This document shows positions 1 to 5,801 of a stretch of DNA of 5,801 nucleotides, one piece after another (the stretch's first letter is position 1; each line of letters opens with the position of its first letter). The stretch is from Bacteroidales bacterium UBA1711. Lineage in GTDB: Bacteria; Bacteroidota; Bacteroidia; Bacteroidales; P3. The translations under genes were made by a program, and so were the position numbers. Below the pieces are notes generated by a model. It was given only the letters and a program-made list of their open reading frames with translations, ran no database searches and was not told where the DNA came from. The DNA is taken from NCBI GenBank assembly GCA_002317325.1, contig DCJB01000062.1, positions 34,894 through 40,694 of the forward strand, in the 5' to 3' direction.

Positions 1-710
1 AAGTTGAACTTCCAAAAGTAGTGGATGTCGTGGGTGTTCTTCATGCGGCGCATGAGGCGTATGGTGGAGATATTCTCGTTGCCCTCAAAGATGATGGAGT
101 CAATCTTCACCCGCTTGCCCTGCACCACGTCGAAGTTGACCACCACGCGGCCGTCCTTGTTCTCGCCCACGGTGTCAATACGTGTGGAGGCGGAGACCGT
201 GACGTTGGTGTAGCCCTTCTCGAGGTAGTATGCCCTTATCTTGTTCTTGGAGGTGGTGAGTAGGTTCTCCGTCACCACGTCGCCCGAGGCAATCTTCATC
301 TCCTCGCGCAGTTTGTCGGCATCGCTCTTCTTCACACCGTTAAACTCAAAGGAGGAGAGTTTGGGACGGGAAACGAGGACGATTTCCAAAAAGATTTGAC
401 CGCCGCTGATGCGGGTGACGCATATTTGCACATCCTCAAAGAGGCCCTGCTTCCACAGACGGTCAATGGCAGTGGCAAACTTGTCGCCAGGCACCATCAC
501 CTGGTCGCCCACTTGCAGACCCGCCACGAGAAGAATCATGCGGGTGTCGTAGTTGTCGGCGCCGACAAAGGTGATGCCGCCAATTTCGTATTTCTTAGGA
601 GTGAGAAAGTCAATGTCGTAGGGTTGGCTGCCCACTACCACCTGCGCCCCGCCGCAGAAGGGCAAGCACAACAGCAGAAGTAAGGACAACAGATTAAGTA
701 TCTTCTTCAT
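1..710 (-). CDS. bamA: BamA, outer-membrane protein assembly factor (N-terminal part, runs off left edge)
   Basis: This is the N-terminal 236 residues of an Omp85-family protein. BamA is the outer-membrane subunit that folds and inserts beta-barrel proteins. The ATG is at 708-710 and the frame is open to base 1, so the C-terminal barrel lies outside the window. Residues 1-23 form a signal peptide (MKKILNLL, then a Leu-rich core, ending GGAQ). POTRA 1 spans about 41-115 (YEIGGITFVGADNYD, later DRLWKQGLFEDVQI). POTRA 2 spans about 116-198 (LSSFEFNGVKKSDADKLREE, IRAYYLEKGYTNVTV). POTRA 3 begins near 199 with VKIDSIIFEGNENIS. The alternation of 'i.F.Gn...' strands with 'Y...GY..v.v' helix-strand units is the POTRA signature. 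It lies 128 bp downstream of uppS, an order I recall from Bacteroidales. Identification as BamA rather than TamA rests on this context and the POTRA sequence. The barrel would settle it. Confidence 0.93.
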   Translation of the reverse strand, partial: MKKILNLLSLLLLLCLPFCGGAQVVVGSQPYDIDFLTPKKYEIGGITFVGADNYDTRMILLVAGLQVGDQVMVPGDKFATAIDRLWKQGLFEDVQICVTRISGGQIFLEIVLVSRPKLSSFEFNGVKKSDADKLREEMKIASGDVVTENLLTTSKNKIRAYYLEKGYTNVTVSASTRIDTVGENKDGRVVVNFDVVQGKRVKIDSIIFEGNENISTIRLMRRMKNTHDIHYFWKFN

Positions 711-838
711 CCGATAGTTTGATAGGTGCGAATAATAGAGTTCAACAGCACATAATCCCACCGCGACGGCACACGCCGAACAAGACGATAACTACAATTT
801 GTATGTTTTAGTATCTGCAAATTGCAAAAAAAGCGCAA
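711..838 (-). promoter_or_regulatory. uppS-bamA intergenic region with weak promoter-like sequence
   Basis: This 128 bp gap is long enough for a bamA promoter. On the minus strand a TTTG (825-828) is followed 21 nt later by TACAAATTG (795-803). This loosely resembles the Bacteroidota pattern of TTTG at -33 and TAnnTTTG at -7, but the -7 box is imperfect. A second TTTG lies at 818-821. A T7 run just after the uppS stop is flanked by ATTGC/GCAAT (821-825 and 835-839), but the 9-nt loop contains the T run, so this is not a normal terminator. I see no small ORF here. Confidence 0.25.
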
Positions 839-1576
839 TCACCCCACCTGTTCGCCGGTCTTGCCGAACCGCCGCTGGCGGTTCTGATAGTCGGCCACGG
901 CATCGTAGAAGTCCTCGTGGCGGAAGTCGGGCCACAACTGGTCGCTGAAGAAAAACTCGGTATAGGCCATCTGCCAAAGGAGGAAGTTGCTTATGCGCAA
1001 CTCGCCGCCGGTGCGGATAAGGAGGTCTGGGTCGGGGTAGTCTTTGGTAGCCAGGTAGTCACGGAGGGTCTCCTCTGTGATGTCGGAGGGTGTGATTCGA
1101 CCGGCAGCGGCGTCGGCACAGAGACTCCGCAGGGCCTCGGCGGTCTCCCACCGCGCACTGTAGCTGAGGGCAAGGATAAGGGTCATGGCGGTGTTGGCAG
1201 AGGTCTCTCGTATGCACTCCAGCAGCTTGACCCGCGACCGCTCGGGAACGCGCGAGGTGTCGCCTATGGTCTGCAGTCGGACGTTGTTGTCCATAAGGGT
1301 CTTCGTCTCGTCGCGGACGGCCTGGATAAGCAGCTCCATAAGGCCGTCTATCTCTTCCTGCGGACGGTTCCAGTTTTCGGTGCTGAAGGTGTAGAGAGTG
1401 AGGTATCGCACCCCCGAGGCTACAGCCGCCTCTACCGCCGAGCGGACGGCCGTCATGGCGTTCTGATGGCCGAAAAGTCGCTTGTGGGACTGCCGCTGTG
1501 CCCAGCGGCCGTTGCCGTCCATAATAATGGCCACATGCTGCGGCACACGGGTTTTGTCAATGTCTTCGAGTTTCAT
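839..1576 (-). CDS. uppS: Isoprenyl transferase / undecaprenyl diphosphate synthase
   Basis: This is a complete 245-residue cis-prenyltransferase, the usual family length. The family adds isopentenyl units to farnesyl diphosphate to make undecaprenyl diphosphate. That C55 lipid carries peptidoglycan, O-antigen and capsule precursors at the cytoplasmic membrane. Visible motifs are MDGNGRWA at 19-26, with Asp20 as the diphosphate/Mg-binding acid, and FSTENW at 64-69. ALSYSARWE at about 136-144 is the family's LSYGGR-type region. RTGGELRISNFLLWQ at 188-202 carries the diphosphate-binding arginines, and YTEFFF and WPDF follow. No membrane segment is seen, as expected for a soluble or peripheral enzyme. 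The stop is TGA. The start ATG at 1574-1576 places MDGNGRWA at the usual distance from the N terminus. It sits 111 bp after the DUF6089-like gene and 128 bp before bamA. All key residues look intact. Confidence 0.97.
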   Translation of the reverse strand: MKLEDIDKTRVPQHVAIIMDGNGRWAQRQSHKRLFGHQNAMTAVRSAVEAAVASGVRYLTLYTFSTENWNRPQEEIDGLMELLIQAVRDETKTLMDNNVRLQTIGDTSRVPERSRVKLLECIRETSANTAMTLILALSYSARWETAEALRSLCADAAAGRITPSDITEETLRDYLATKDYPDPDLLIRTGGELRISNFLLWQMAYTEFFFSDQLWPDFRHEDFYDAVADYQNRQRRFGKTGEQVG

Positions 1577-1585
1577 ATTGCAGAG

Positions 1586-1598
1586 GCGGCAGAGCCGC
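1586..1598 (-). other. Small GC hairpin just upstream of the uppS start codon
   Basis: GCGGC (1586-1590), loop AGA (1591-1593) and GCCGC (1594-1598) form a perfect 5-bp inverted repeat. It ends 9 nt before the uppS ATG, so in the mRNA it would occupy the area normally contacted by the initiating ribosome. The stem is all G-C in an otherwise A/T-richer leader. It may tune translation or be chance. No T tract follows, so it is not a terminator. Confidence 0.35.
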
Positions 1599-1612
1599 AG
1601 TTTGTTGTTCGT

Positions 1613-1642
1613 ATGGTATTATTTGCTGGAAAATCATGTCAA
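1613..1642 (-). promoter_or_regulatory. Weak candidate promoter ahead of uppS
   Basis: On the minus strand TTGACA (1637-1642) is followed, after 18 nt, by TACCAT (1613-1618), which matches 4 of 6 bases of a sigma70-type -10. A TTTG also lies about 20 nt upstream of TGATTTTC, a poor version of the Bacteroidota -7 box. The perfect TTGACA is not the motif this phylum's primary sigma factor usually uses, so either could be coincidence. The 111 bp gap itself is the main reason to suspect a promoter. Confidence 0.2.
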
Positions 1643-1660
1643 TTGGACGCTTGCATACAA

Positions 1661-1681
1661 ATTCACTCTTCACAATTCACA
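1661..1681. repeat. Three-copy heptamer tandem repeat (NTTCACN)
   Basis: Three consecutive 7-mers, ATTCACT (1661-1667), CTTCACA (1668-1674) and ATTCACA (1675-1681), share the core TTCAC with exact 7-bp spacing. On the transcribed strand they read GTGAA. They lie in the DUF6089-uppS gap, a few bases after the DUF6089-like stop. Short degenerate heptamer arrays of this kind may arise by slippage; a protein-binding role is possible but unsupported. Confidence 0.6.
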
Positions 1682-1687
1682 CCTCCC

Positions 1688-2545
1688 CTACAAATCACAC
1701 CGCCGCCCGCGCATCCACCCAAAGAGCACCTCGGCCGAAATGGTGAGGGAGATGTGGAAGAAGGCGTACCAGTCGTTGAGCGAGTCGTCGCCCCGCTTCA
1801 CTCCCGGGGCGTTGACGTAGCCCTCCTGCACCTCGCCGCTGCGGTCGGCCAGCCTTGCCGCCATTGAGCCTTCGCCGTAGGTGTCGATGAGCAACTGTGG
1901 GTCAACGTAGGTGGTGCTCACGTCGTCAAGATAGTCGGTGCGCGTGAGTCGCCAGCCGTACTCGGCGCAGAGGTGCAGCCCCGGCGAGAGGCGCCATTTG
2001 ATTCCCACGCCAAAGGGAACGCACAATTCGAGAAGGCTGTAGCGACGGCGGTCGGGATAAGCCGATGTGCCTTGTCCCTCGGTGCCTAAGGGCTGTAGGT
2101 CGTACCACTCTGTGGCCTCCGTCGTGGGAGAGGTGTAGGCGGCCCGGGGATTGAAGCCAAAGATACCTACGCCGCCAAAGATAAAGGGCGAGAAACGCTT
2201 CTGCACCCCGCGTCGCAGACCGTAGGGGAGGAAGTTGAACTCGGCACGCAGATAGACTTCCCACAGCGAGGAACGGAAACTGAGATTGCGCAGCCGCACA
2301 CAGTCGGGATTGCCGCCCTCTATATGGCCGTAGCTGCCTCCCGCAGCCAACGCCCACCGGGTGTCGATGTTGGCCCGCACCAGCAGCCCGCCCGCCAAGT
2401 TGGGTCGGCCGAACATCGACTGGTCGTTCAGGTCGCCAATGTAGGTCATGCCGCCGCCGCACAGGCCCACCTCGCTGCGCTGGAACAGCGACTGGCCCAA
2501 CACCCCCGCGGGGAGCAGCAGCAAGAGAAGGAAGAGGCGCTGCAT
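1688..2545 (-). CDS. DUF6089-like outer-membrane beta-barrel protein
   Basis: This 285-residue protein most resembles the DUF6089 family, whose function is unknown and which I recall next to uppS in Bacteroidales. Residues 1-18 are a signal peptide (MQRLF, poly-Leu core, AGVLGQ). The mature part is an alternating aromatic/hydrophobic beta-strand protein with glycine turns, as in small outer-membrane barrels. Recognisable stretches are GGMTYIGDLND (31-41), LSFRSSLWEVYLRAEFNFLPY (88-108), FSPFIFGGVGIFGFNP (118-133), CVPFGVGIKWRLSPGL (175-190) and EYGWRLTRTDYLDDVSTTYVD (195-215). A late NDWYAFFHISLTI strand (257-269) is followed by a basic tail ending RGRRCDL. It starts 3 bp after the DUF4837-like stop, so the two are very likely co-transcribed. 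The barrel could be a BamA client. The assignment is from memory of the family, not a search. Confidence 0.82.
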   Translation of the reverse strand: MQRLFLLLLLLPAGVLGQSLFQRSEVGLCGGGMTYIGDLNDQSMFGRPNLAGGLLVRANIDTRWALAAGGSYGHIEGGNPDCVRLRNLSFRSSLWEVYLRAEFNFLPYGLRRGVQKRFSPFIFGGVGIFGFNPRAAYTSPTTEATEWYDLQPLGTEGQGTSAYPDRRRYSLLELCVPFGVGIKWRLSPGLHLCAEYGWRLTRTDYLDDVSTTYVDPQLLIDTYGEGSMAARLADRSGEVQEGYVNAPGVKRGDDSLNDWYAFFHISLTISAEVLFGWMRGRRCDL

Positions 2546-2548
2546 GAA

Positions 2549-3580
2549 CTAATAGTCTATGGAATAGCAGATGCTCTCCAACTGCATGAGCAGGTCGCGC
2601 TTGGTCCACGGCTTGTTGCGCGGACAATAGACATAGCCCATCAAGGTGACAACCTGCTTATTGTCGGGCGAGAGAAGCGTGTAGCAAACGAAGGGGCCTC
2701 CCATTATGTCGCCGAAGGAGCGCCAGTTGCCTCTTGTCTCTACGCAGTAGGTGCTGTTGGGAAAGTCAACAGCTTTCAGCTGGATGGGAGCCAGGTAGTA
2801 GCCTTCGCTGTCGCGGCGGCGCTCAATGCCGGCGTAGCTGCCCTCGGCCGAGGCGGGGACGTGGCGCTTCATGACGGTGTCCAAGCGGTCGAGAATGTGC
2901 TGCTCATCAAACTGGTCGCGCCGGACGTAGGGCTGCACATCCACCAGCACGCCGATGCCGAAGTCTTTGGCCTCTTTGCGTATCCAGGCAAAGTCGTCTT
3001 CGCTCTTGGCCCAGGCAAACTCGTTGGAGAACTGGAGCCCAAAGCCGAACTTTTTCCGCACCTGCTCGTTGAGGTCATAATTGTTGATACCGCGGAAAGC
3101 CTTGATGATACGGCGGTGTTCGGCATCATAGAGGTTGTCGAGTATGCTCTGTTCATATCGGCGGAGCAGCTCCTGAAGCTTGGCGGGAGAAGAGGCGGCA
3201 AAGTCGAATATCACCTGCGGGGCGGCATACTGGTCGCGGTGCAGATAGACCTTGTCGGGGTTGCCCGGCCGCACATCGAAAATCAGCACGTTGCGGTGAA
3301 CCTGAAACATTTCGGTGTTCTGGAACGACGAGAGGGGTATGTTGACCACGTCGAAGAGGCTCTGCGGCTCGAGGAGACAGGGCTGCGGACGCTTGAAGAG
3401 GGAGTCGGTGAGCGCCTTGGTGTCTCCGCAATAGACATCCTGATTGGCCACTATGAGCAGTTCGAGAGTCTTGCCCGAAGAGCCCTTCTTCTCAGGTTCT
3501 TCGTTAGATTTGCTGTTGGAACAAGCCGCAAGGACAAGCACCGCAAGGGCGATGAGGATCGATTTTTTCATGACGAACAT
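2549..3580 (-). CDS. DUF4837-like lipoprotein
   Basis: This 343-residue protein of unknown function most resembles the DUF4837 family of Bacteroidota. From the ATG at 3578-3580 it begins MFVMKKSILIALAVLVLAAC, with a lipobox LAAC at 17-20. Cys20 should be lipidated and the protein anchored in the envelope. A polar linker (SNSKSNEEPEKKGSSG) follows. The acidic residues lie farther from the Cys than in typical surface-export signals, so surface display is uncertain. The C-terminal part carries ETRGNWRSFGDIMGGPFVCY (281-300), which I associate with the family, then VTLMGYVYCPRNKPWTKRDL (311-330). I chose 3580 because AAAA directly precedes it. The in-frame ATG at 3571 (MKKSIL) is nearly as good. 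An ATG at 3646 would overlap the upstream gene and bury the signal peptide, so I rejected it. It lies 28 bp after the epimerase gene and 3 bp before the DUF6089-like gene. Confidence 0.85.
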   Translation of the reverse strand: MFVMKKSILIALAVLVLAACSNSKSNEEPEKKGSSGKTLELLIVANQDVYCGDTKALTDSLFKRPQPCLLEPQSLFDVVNIPLSSFQNTEMFQVHRNVLIFDVRPGNPDKVYLHRDQYAAPQVIFDFAASSPAKLQELLRRYEQSILDNLYDAEHRRIIKAFRGINNYDLNEQVRKKFGFGLQFSNEFAWAKSEDDFAWIRKEAKDFGIGVLVDVQPYVRRDQFDEQHILDRLDTVMKRHVPASAEGSYAGIERRRDSEGYYLAPIQLKAVDFPNSTYCVETRGNWRSFGDIMGGPFVCYTLLSPDNKQVVTLMGYVYCPRNKPWTKRDLLMQLESICYSIDY

Positions 3581-3608
3581 TTTTGACGATAACGGCGGAG
3601 CGGGCGAT

Positions 3609-4592
3609 TTATTGCCGATGCCACTCAAAGAAGTCGCAGATGGCATCCCCGATGGGTAGAGAAGGCATCCCCAAGTCGCGCCGTGCGGCCTCGCAGGAGT
3701 AGTATTCCCGCACCATCAGCTGCCGCACGTTGCGGGTGGAGAGCTGGGTCTGCACCCCGCAGCGGCGCAACAGGTCGCCCGCTCGTCCCGCAAGGGCAAG
3801 CACCGCATTGGGGAGGGGAACCACCCACTGGCGGTAGCCGCACACCTGCGCCTGCAGGCGGTAGAACTGACGGAGCGTGAGGTTCTCGCCCGTAAGGAGG
3901 TAGCGACCGCCGTGGATGCCTTTCTCCAAGGCATTGCCCACAGCCGCAGCTGCAGCCTCCACGGCAACGAAACTTTTCCCCCCGCGGGGTGCGACCATCA
4001 GCGGAAGCCGATAGCCCGCCAGCAGCAGCCGTCCCGAACTGGGCTTGGTGTCGTATGCCCCCACCATGAATCCGGGGTTCACAACCACTATATGCCAATC
4101 GGTATGGACTGCGCAAGCCTCAAGCAGCAGGCGCTCGCCCTCCCGCTTGCTGAGGGCATAGTAGGAACGGGTGAAAGGTGACTGCATCGAAGCCGACTCG
4201 TCGGCGGGGACAGCGGGCTTTCCGTAGCCAATAGTATTGGCCGTGCTGGTGTGGACAAGGCGAGTGATGCCCTGCTCCTCCATAAGGCGAATAAGACGCC
4301 CGCAGAGGTGTGCGTTGACAGGCAAGTAGTCGTCGTATGAGAGAAGCGACATATCGGTCACGCCCGCACAGTTGACTATGGCATCGCAGCCGCTGGCAGC
4401 CTTGCGCAGGTCGCCGTCGTCGAGAATCGACCCCTCGTATAGGGTGAGGCGTTGGTCGGCATAGGGAAAGCCGCCGGCACAAAGCGACGATACCCGTCGC
4501 AGCAAGGCATGAACTTCATGCCCTTGCTGCAGCAGGTATCGCAACACGTTGTGTCCTAAAAGGCCGTTGCCACCAAGAAGGAGTACTTTCAT
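3609..4592 (-). CDS. NAD(P)-dependent epimerase/dehydratase, extended SDR family
   Basis: This complete 327-residue protein has an N-terminal Rossmann fold. MKVLLLGGNGLLGHNV carries the GxxGxxG dinucleotide motif (G7, G10, G13). An acidic ILDDGDL (56-62) marks the adenine-pocket region, and NCAG (74-77) is the conserved turn after strand 4. The catalytic set is Ser/Thr in HTSTAN (114-119) plus Tyr145 and Lys149 in YALSK. NPGFMVGAYDTKPSSG (172-187) begins the substrate-binding half. The fold places it with extended SDRs of the dihydroflavonol-4-reductase / sugar-epimerase type. The substrate cannot be read from sequence, and a nucleotide-sugar or a small ketone are both possible. No signal peptide is seen, so it is cytosolic. 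It starts 3 bp after the stop of the T9SS cargo gene and is followed by the DUF4837-like gene, so it appears mid-operon. Confidence 0.9.
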   Translation of the reverse strand: MKVLLLGGNGLLGHNVLRYLLQQGHEVHALLRRVSSLCAGGFPYADQRLTLYEGSILDDGDLRKAASGCDAIVNCAGVTDMSLLSYDDYLPVNAHLCGRLIRLMEEQGITRLVHTSTANTIGYGKPAVPADESASMQSPFTRSYYALSKREGERLLLEACAVHTDWHIVVVNPGFMVGAYDTKPSSGRLLLAGYRLPLMVAPRGGKSFVAVEAAAAAVGNALEKGIHGGRYLLTGENLTLRQFYRLQAQVCGYRQWVVPLPNAVLALAGRAGDLLRRCGVQTQLSTRNVRQLMVREYYSCEAARRDLGMPSLPIGDAICDFFEWHRQ

Positions 4593-4595
4593 GGC

Positions 4596-5801
4596 CTAAC
4601 GGCAGAGTACCACTCGGCGGGCGGGATAGCGACCCACCTGAACGAAATAGACTCCCGAAGGCCACTGCTGGGCGTCAACCGACAGGCGGTCGGCGGGACT
4701 GTCGGCACGGTGACGGATGCGTCCCTGCACGTCATAAACCACCACCGAGCGGCCAGCAAGACCCGAGCCTTCGACAGTAATATGCCCACGCTCGCTGACT
4801 ACAGAGAAGTCAAACTCGTCGGGACTGTCGATGTTCAGCACACGCTCAAAGAAGGCAACGAAGGTGGTGTCCTGCGTCACGACGACCACTCTCACCGAGT
4901 GGGTGTCGCCGTCGTTCCAGTGGAGGAAGCGATAGCCACCGTGCGGCACGGCCACCACAATGGCGGCATCATACTCGGCAATCACCGTGTCGGGGTGAAC
5001 CACCACAAAGCCCATTACCGTATCATCAGCCCAGCCACGAACAACGTAATAGTTGGTATCGTGGGCAGCAATGACGTGGAGATAGAGCGTGTCGGTGCTG
5101 GCACATCCATGCTCCGTGGCGTAGTTGTAGAAGTAGGTGCCCGCCTCGGTGTAGAGTTCGCCGTTGCGGCTCCAGAGGTAGGTCTCGCCCTCGTTGATGG
5201 TGTCGTAGAAAGCGGCGGAAGAGTTGTAATGAATCGTGAGGTCAAGTGTTACCACCGAGTCGCAGCCAGCCAAGTTGGTGAGAGTATAGGTCTGGCCGTA
5301 GGTCGATTCAGTGTAGGTCTGACCGTCAATCCAAGTGTAGCTGTCGCAAGCGGTGACGCTGTCAATGGCGGCGGTGCTGTGGTTGATGGTCAGGTAGAGT
5401 GTATCCACATTGGTGCACTCACTTCCAATGACGCTGTAGTCGTAGAGGTAGATGCCGCTCTCGGTGTAGAGGGAGTCGTTCCAGCTGTAGCTATCGCAGG
5501 CGGTGACGTAGTAGGCGGTGTCAACACCGGAGGTGATGGTGAGGTGGAGCGTGTCGCTGCTGGCGCAGCCATAGTCGTTCAGGTAGTCGAATGAGTAGGT
5601 GCCGCTTTCGGCATACTGCTGGCCGTGCCAGGTGAATGTGTCGCAATAGTTCTGATACTGAACGTAGTGGGTGCCGTAGTTGACCGTGAGGTCGAGGTGC
5701 AGCACGCTGTCGCAGCCGTGGGCGGTCTGTCCCGAAATGGTGGGCAGGTTGGTAGATACATTGTAGGTGATGCCATCGACCCAGGTGTAGGAGTCGCACG
5801 C
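4596..5801 (-). CDS. Secreted Cys-pair repeat protein with InlB-like repeat and T9SS type A sorting domain (C-terminal part, runs off right edge)
   Basis: These are the last 401 residues of a larger protein, and the frame is open at base 5801. Residues 1-254 are five tandem repeats of 49-53 residues of the form ACDSYTW..G..Y..SGTY.....GCDS..TL.LTI. Residues 255-321 look like a divergent InlB B-type repeat (VVHPDTVIAEYDAA, HGGYRFLHWNDGDTHSV, TQDTTFVAFFE). Residues 322-401 match a T9SS type A C-terminal sorting domain: GRSVVVYDVQGRI, then WPSGVYFVQVGRYPARRVVL and a final CR. In this phylum that domain sends cargo across the outer membrane and is usually removed on attachment to the cell surface. 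The signal peptide and any enzymatic or adhesive domain lie outside the window. A GTG at 5705 is inside the repeats and is not the start. The stop is TAG at 4596-4598, 3 bp before the epimerase gene. An adhesin or surface-layer role is inference. Confidence 0.88.
   Translation of the reverse strand, partial: ACDSYTWVDGITYNVSTNLPTISGQTAHGCDSVLHLDLTVNYGTHYVQYQNYCDTFTWHGQQYAESGTYSFDYLNDYGCASSDTLHLTITSGVDTAYYVTACDSYSWNDSLYTESGIYLYDYSVIGSECTNVDTLYLTINHSTAAIDSVTACDSYTWIDGQTYTESTYGQTYTLTNLAGCDSVVTLDLTIHYNSSAAFYDTINEGETYLWSRNGELYTEAGTYFYNYATEHGCASTDTLYLHVIAAHDTNYYVVRGWADDTVMGFVVVHPDTVIAEYDAAIVVAVPHGGYRFLHWNDGDTHSVRVVVVTQDTTFVAFFERVLNIDSPDEFDFSVVSERGHITVEGSGLAGRSVVVYDVQGRIRHRADSPADRLSVDAQQWPSGVYFVQVGRYPARRVVLCR
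5040..5801 (-). repeat. Five tandem Cys-pair repeat units within the T9SS cargo gene
   Basis: Units in coding order are R1 5801-5649 (51 aa, possibly preceded by more), R2 5648-5502 (49 aa), R3 5501-5352 (50 aa), R4 5351-5199 (51 aa) and R5 5198-5040 (53 aa). R1 and R4 share W.DG.TY and GCDSV..LDLT. R2, R3 and R5 share LY/QY-(T/A)E(S/A)G.Y..(D/N)Y and a DTL.L strand. R1-R4 each have two cysteines, one in CDSYTW-type and one in GC.S-type positions. R5 begins INEGETYLW and lacks the first. Synonymous codons differ between units (ACDSY is GCG TGC GAC TCC TAC in R1 and GCT TGC GAC AGC TAC in R4), so the array is old rather than newly amplified. Confidence 0.9.

Noticed and set aside
821..839. Terminator after uppS
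   Set aside because: ATTGC/GCAAT flank a loop that itself contains the T run; the stem is short and weak, and no T tract follows the stem.
917..1867. A 316-codon open frame on the plus strand
   Set aside because: It is antisense to uppS, whose motifs are complete. The translation shows no family features and runs across the uppS-DUF6089 gap into the opposite gene.
1926..2627. A 233-codon minus-strand frame overlapping the DUF6089-like and DUF4837-like genes
   Set aside because: It crosses the junction of two well-supported genes in another frame and has Arg/Pro/Ala-rich composition without any domain.
2324..3586. A 420-codon open frame on the plus strand
   Set aside because: It lies entirely opposite the DUF4837-like gene and the start of the DUF6089-like gene. 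It has no recognisable domain, and it is the kind of antisense frame GC-rich coding DNA leaves open.
3572..3646. N-terminal extension of the DUF4837-like protein from an ATG at 3646
   Set aside because: It would overlap the end of the epimerase gene and push the lipoprotein signal peptide 22 residues inward; the ATG at 3580 gives a normal lipoprotein start.
4710..5594. A 294-codon open frame on the plus strand with repetitive Val/Gly-rich sequence
   Set aside because: Its repetitiveness mirrors the real Cys-pair repeats on the minus strand, so it is a shadow of that array.
4596..5705. Complete gene starting at the GTG at 5705
   Set aside because: The GTG encodes Val inside repeat R1, and the frame stays open with repeat sequence to the window edge, so the gene is only partial here.
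5040..5801. CRISPR or recently expanded DNA repeat
   Set aside because: The periodicity is at protein level (about 150 bp per unit) with diverged synonymous codons and no spacer structure; it is a coding repeat.

Overview
The window looks like a piece of a Bacteroidota chromosome, probably order Bacteroidales, with fairly GC-rich coding DNA. Four things support this. There is a protein with a type IX secretion (T9SS/Por) C-terminal sorting domain. Two envelope families typical of this phylum are present (DUF6089-like and DUF4837-like). The uppS-bamA gene order is one I recall from Bacteroidales. Shine-Dalgarno sequences are absent and A-rich start contexts appear instead. I cannot name a genus from the sequence.

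All six genes lie on the minus strand, so transcription runs from high to low coordinates. In that order they are: (1) the C-terminal 401 residues of a large secreted repeat protein, open at the right edge (4596-5801); (2) an extended-SDR NAD-dependent epimerase/dehydratase (3609-4592); (3) a DUF4837-like lipoprotein (2549-3580); (4) a DUF6089-like outer-membrane beta-barrel protein (1688-2545); (5) undecaprenyl diphosphate synthase UppS (839-1576); (6) the first 236 residues of BamA, open at the left edge (1-710). Genes 1-4 are packed with gaps of 3, 28 and 3 bp and look like one transcription unit. Gaps of 111 and 128 bp before uppS and bamA are the only places with room for internal promoters. 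They hold weak promoter-like sequences, a small GC hairpin and a three-copy heptamer repeat. No gap exceeds 300 bp, and I see no RNA gene, CRISPR array, insertion sequence or convincing terminator.

The set is a cell-envelope neighbourhood. UppS makes the C55 lipid carrier for peptidoglycan and surface glycans. BamA inserts beta-barrels into the outer membrane. The DUF6089-like protein is probably such a barrel. The DUF4837-like protein is a probable lipoprotein. The repeat protein is a probable T9SS cargo displayed on or released from the cell surface. The uncharacterised parts are the two DUF-type proteins and the repeat protein. I did not find a clearly new system; the best leads are the conserved-unknown envelope proteins tied to uppS/bamA and the structure of the Cys-pair repeat protein.
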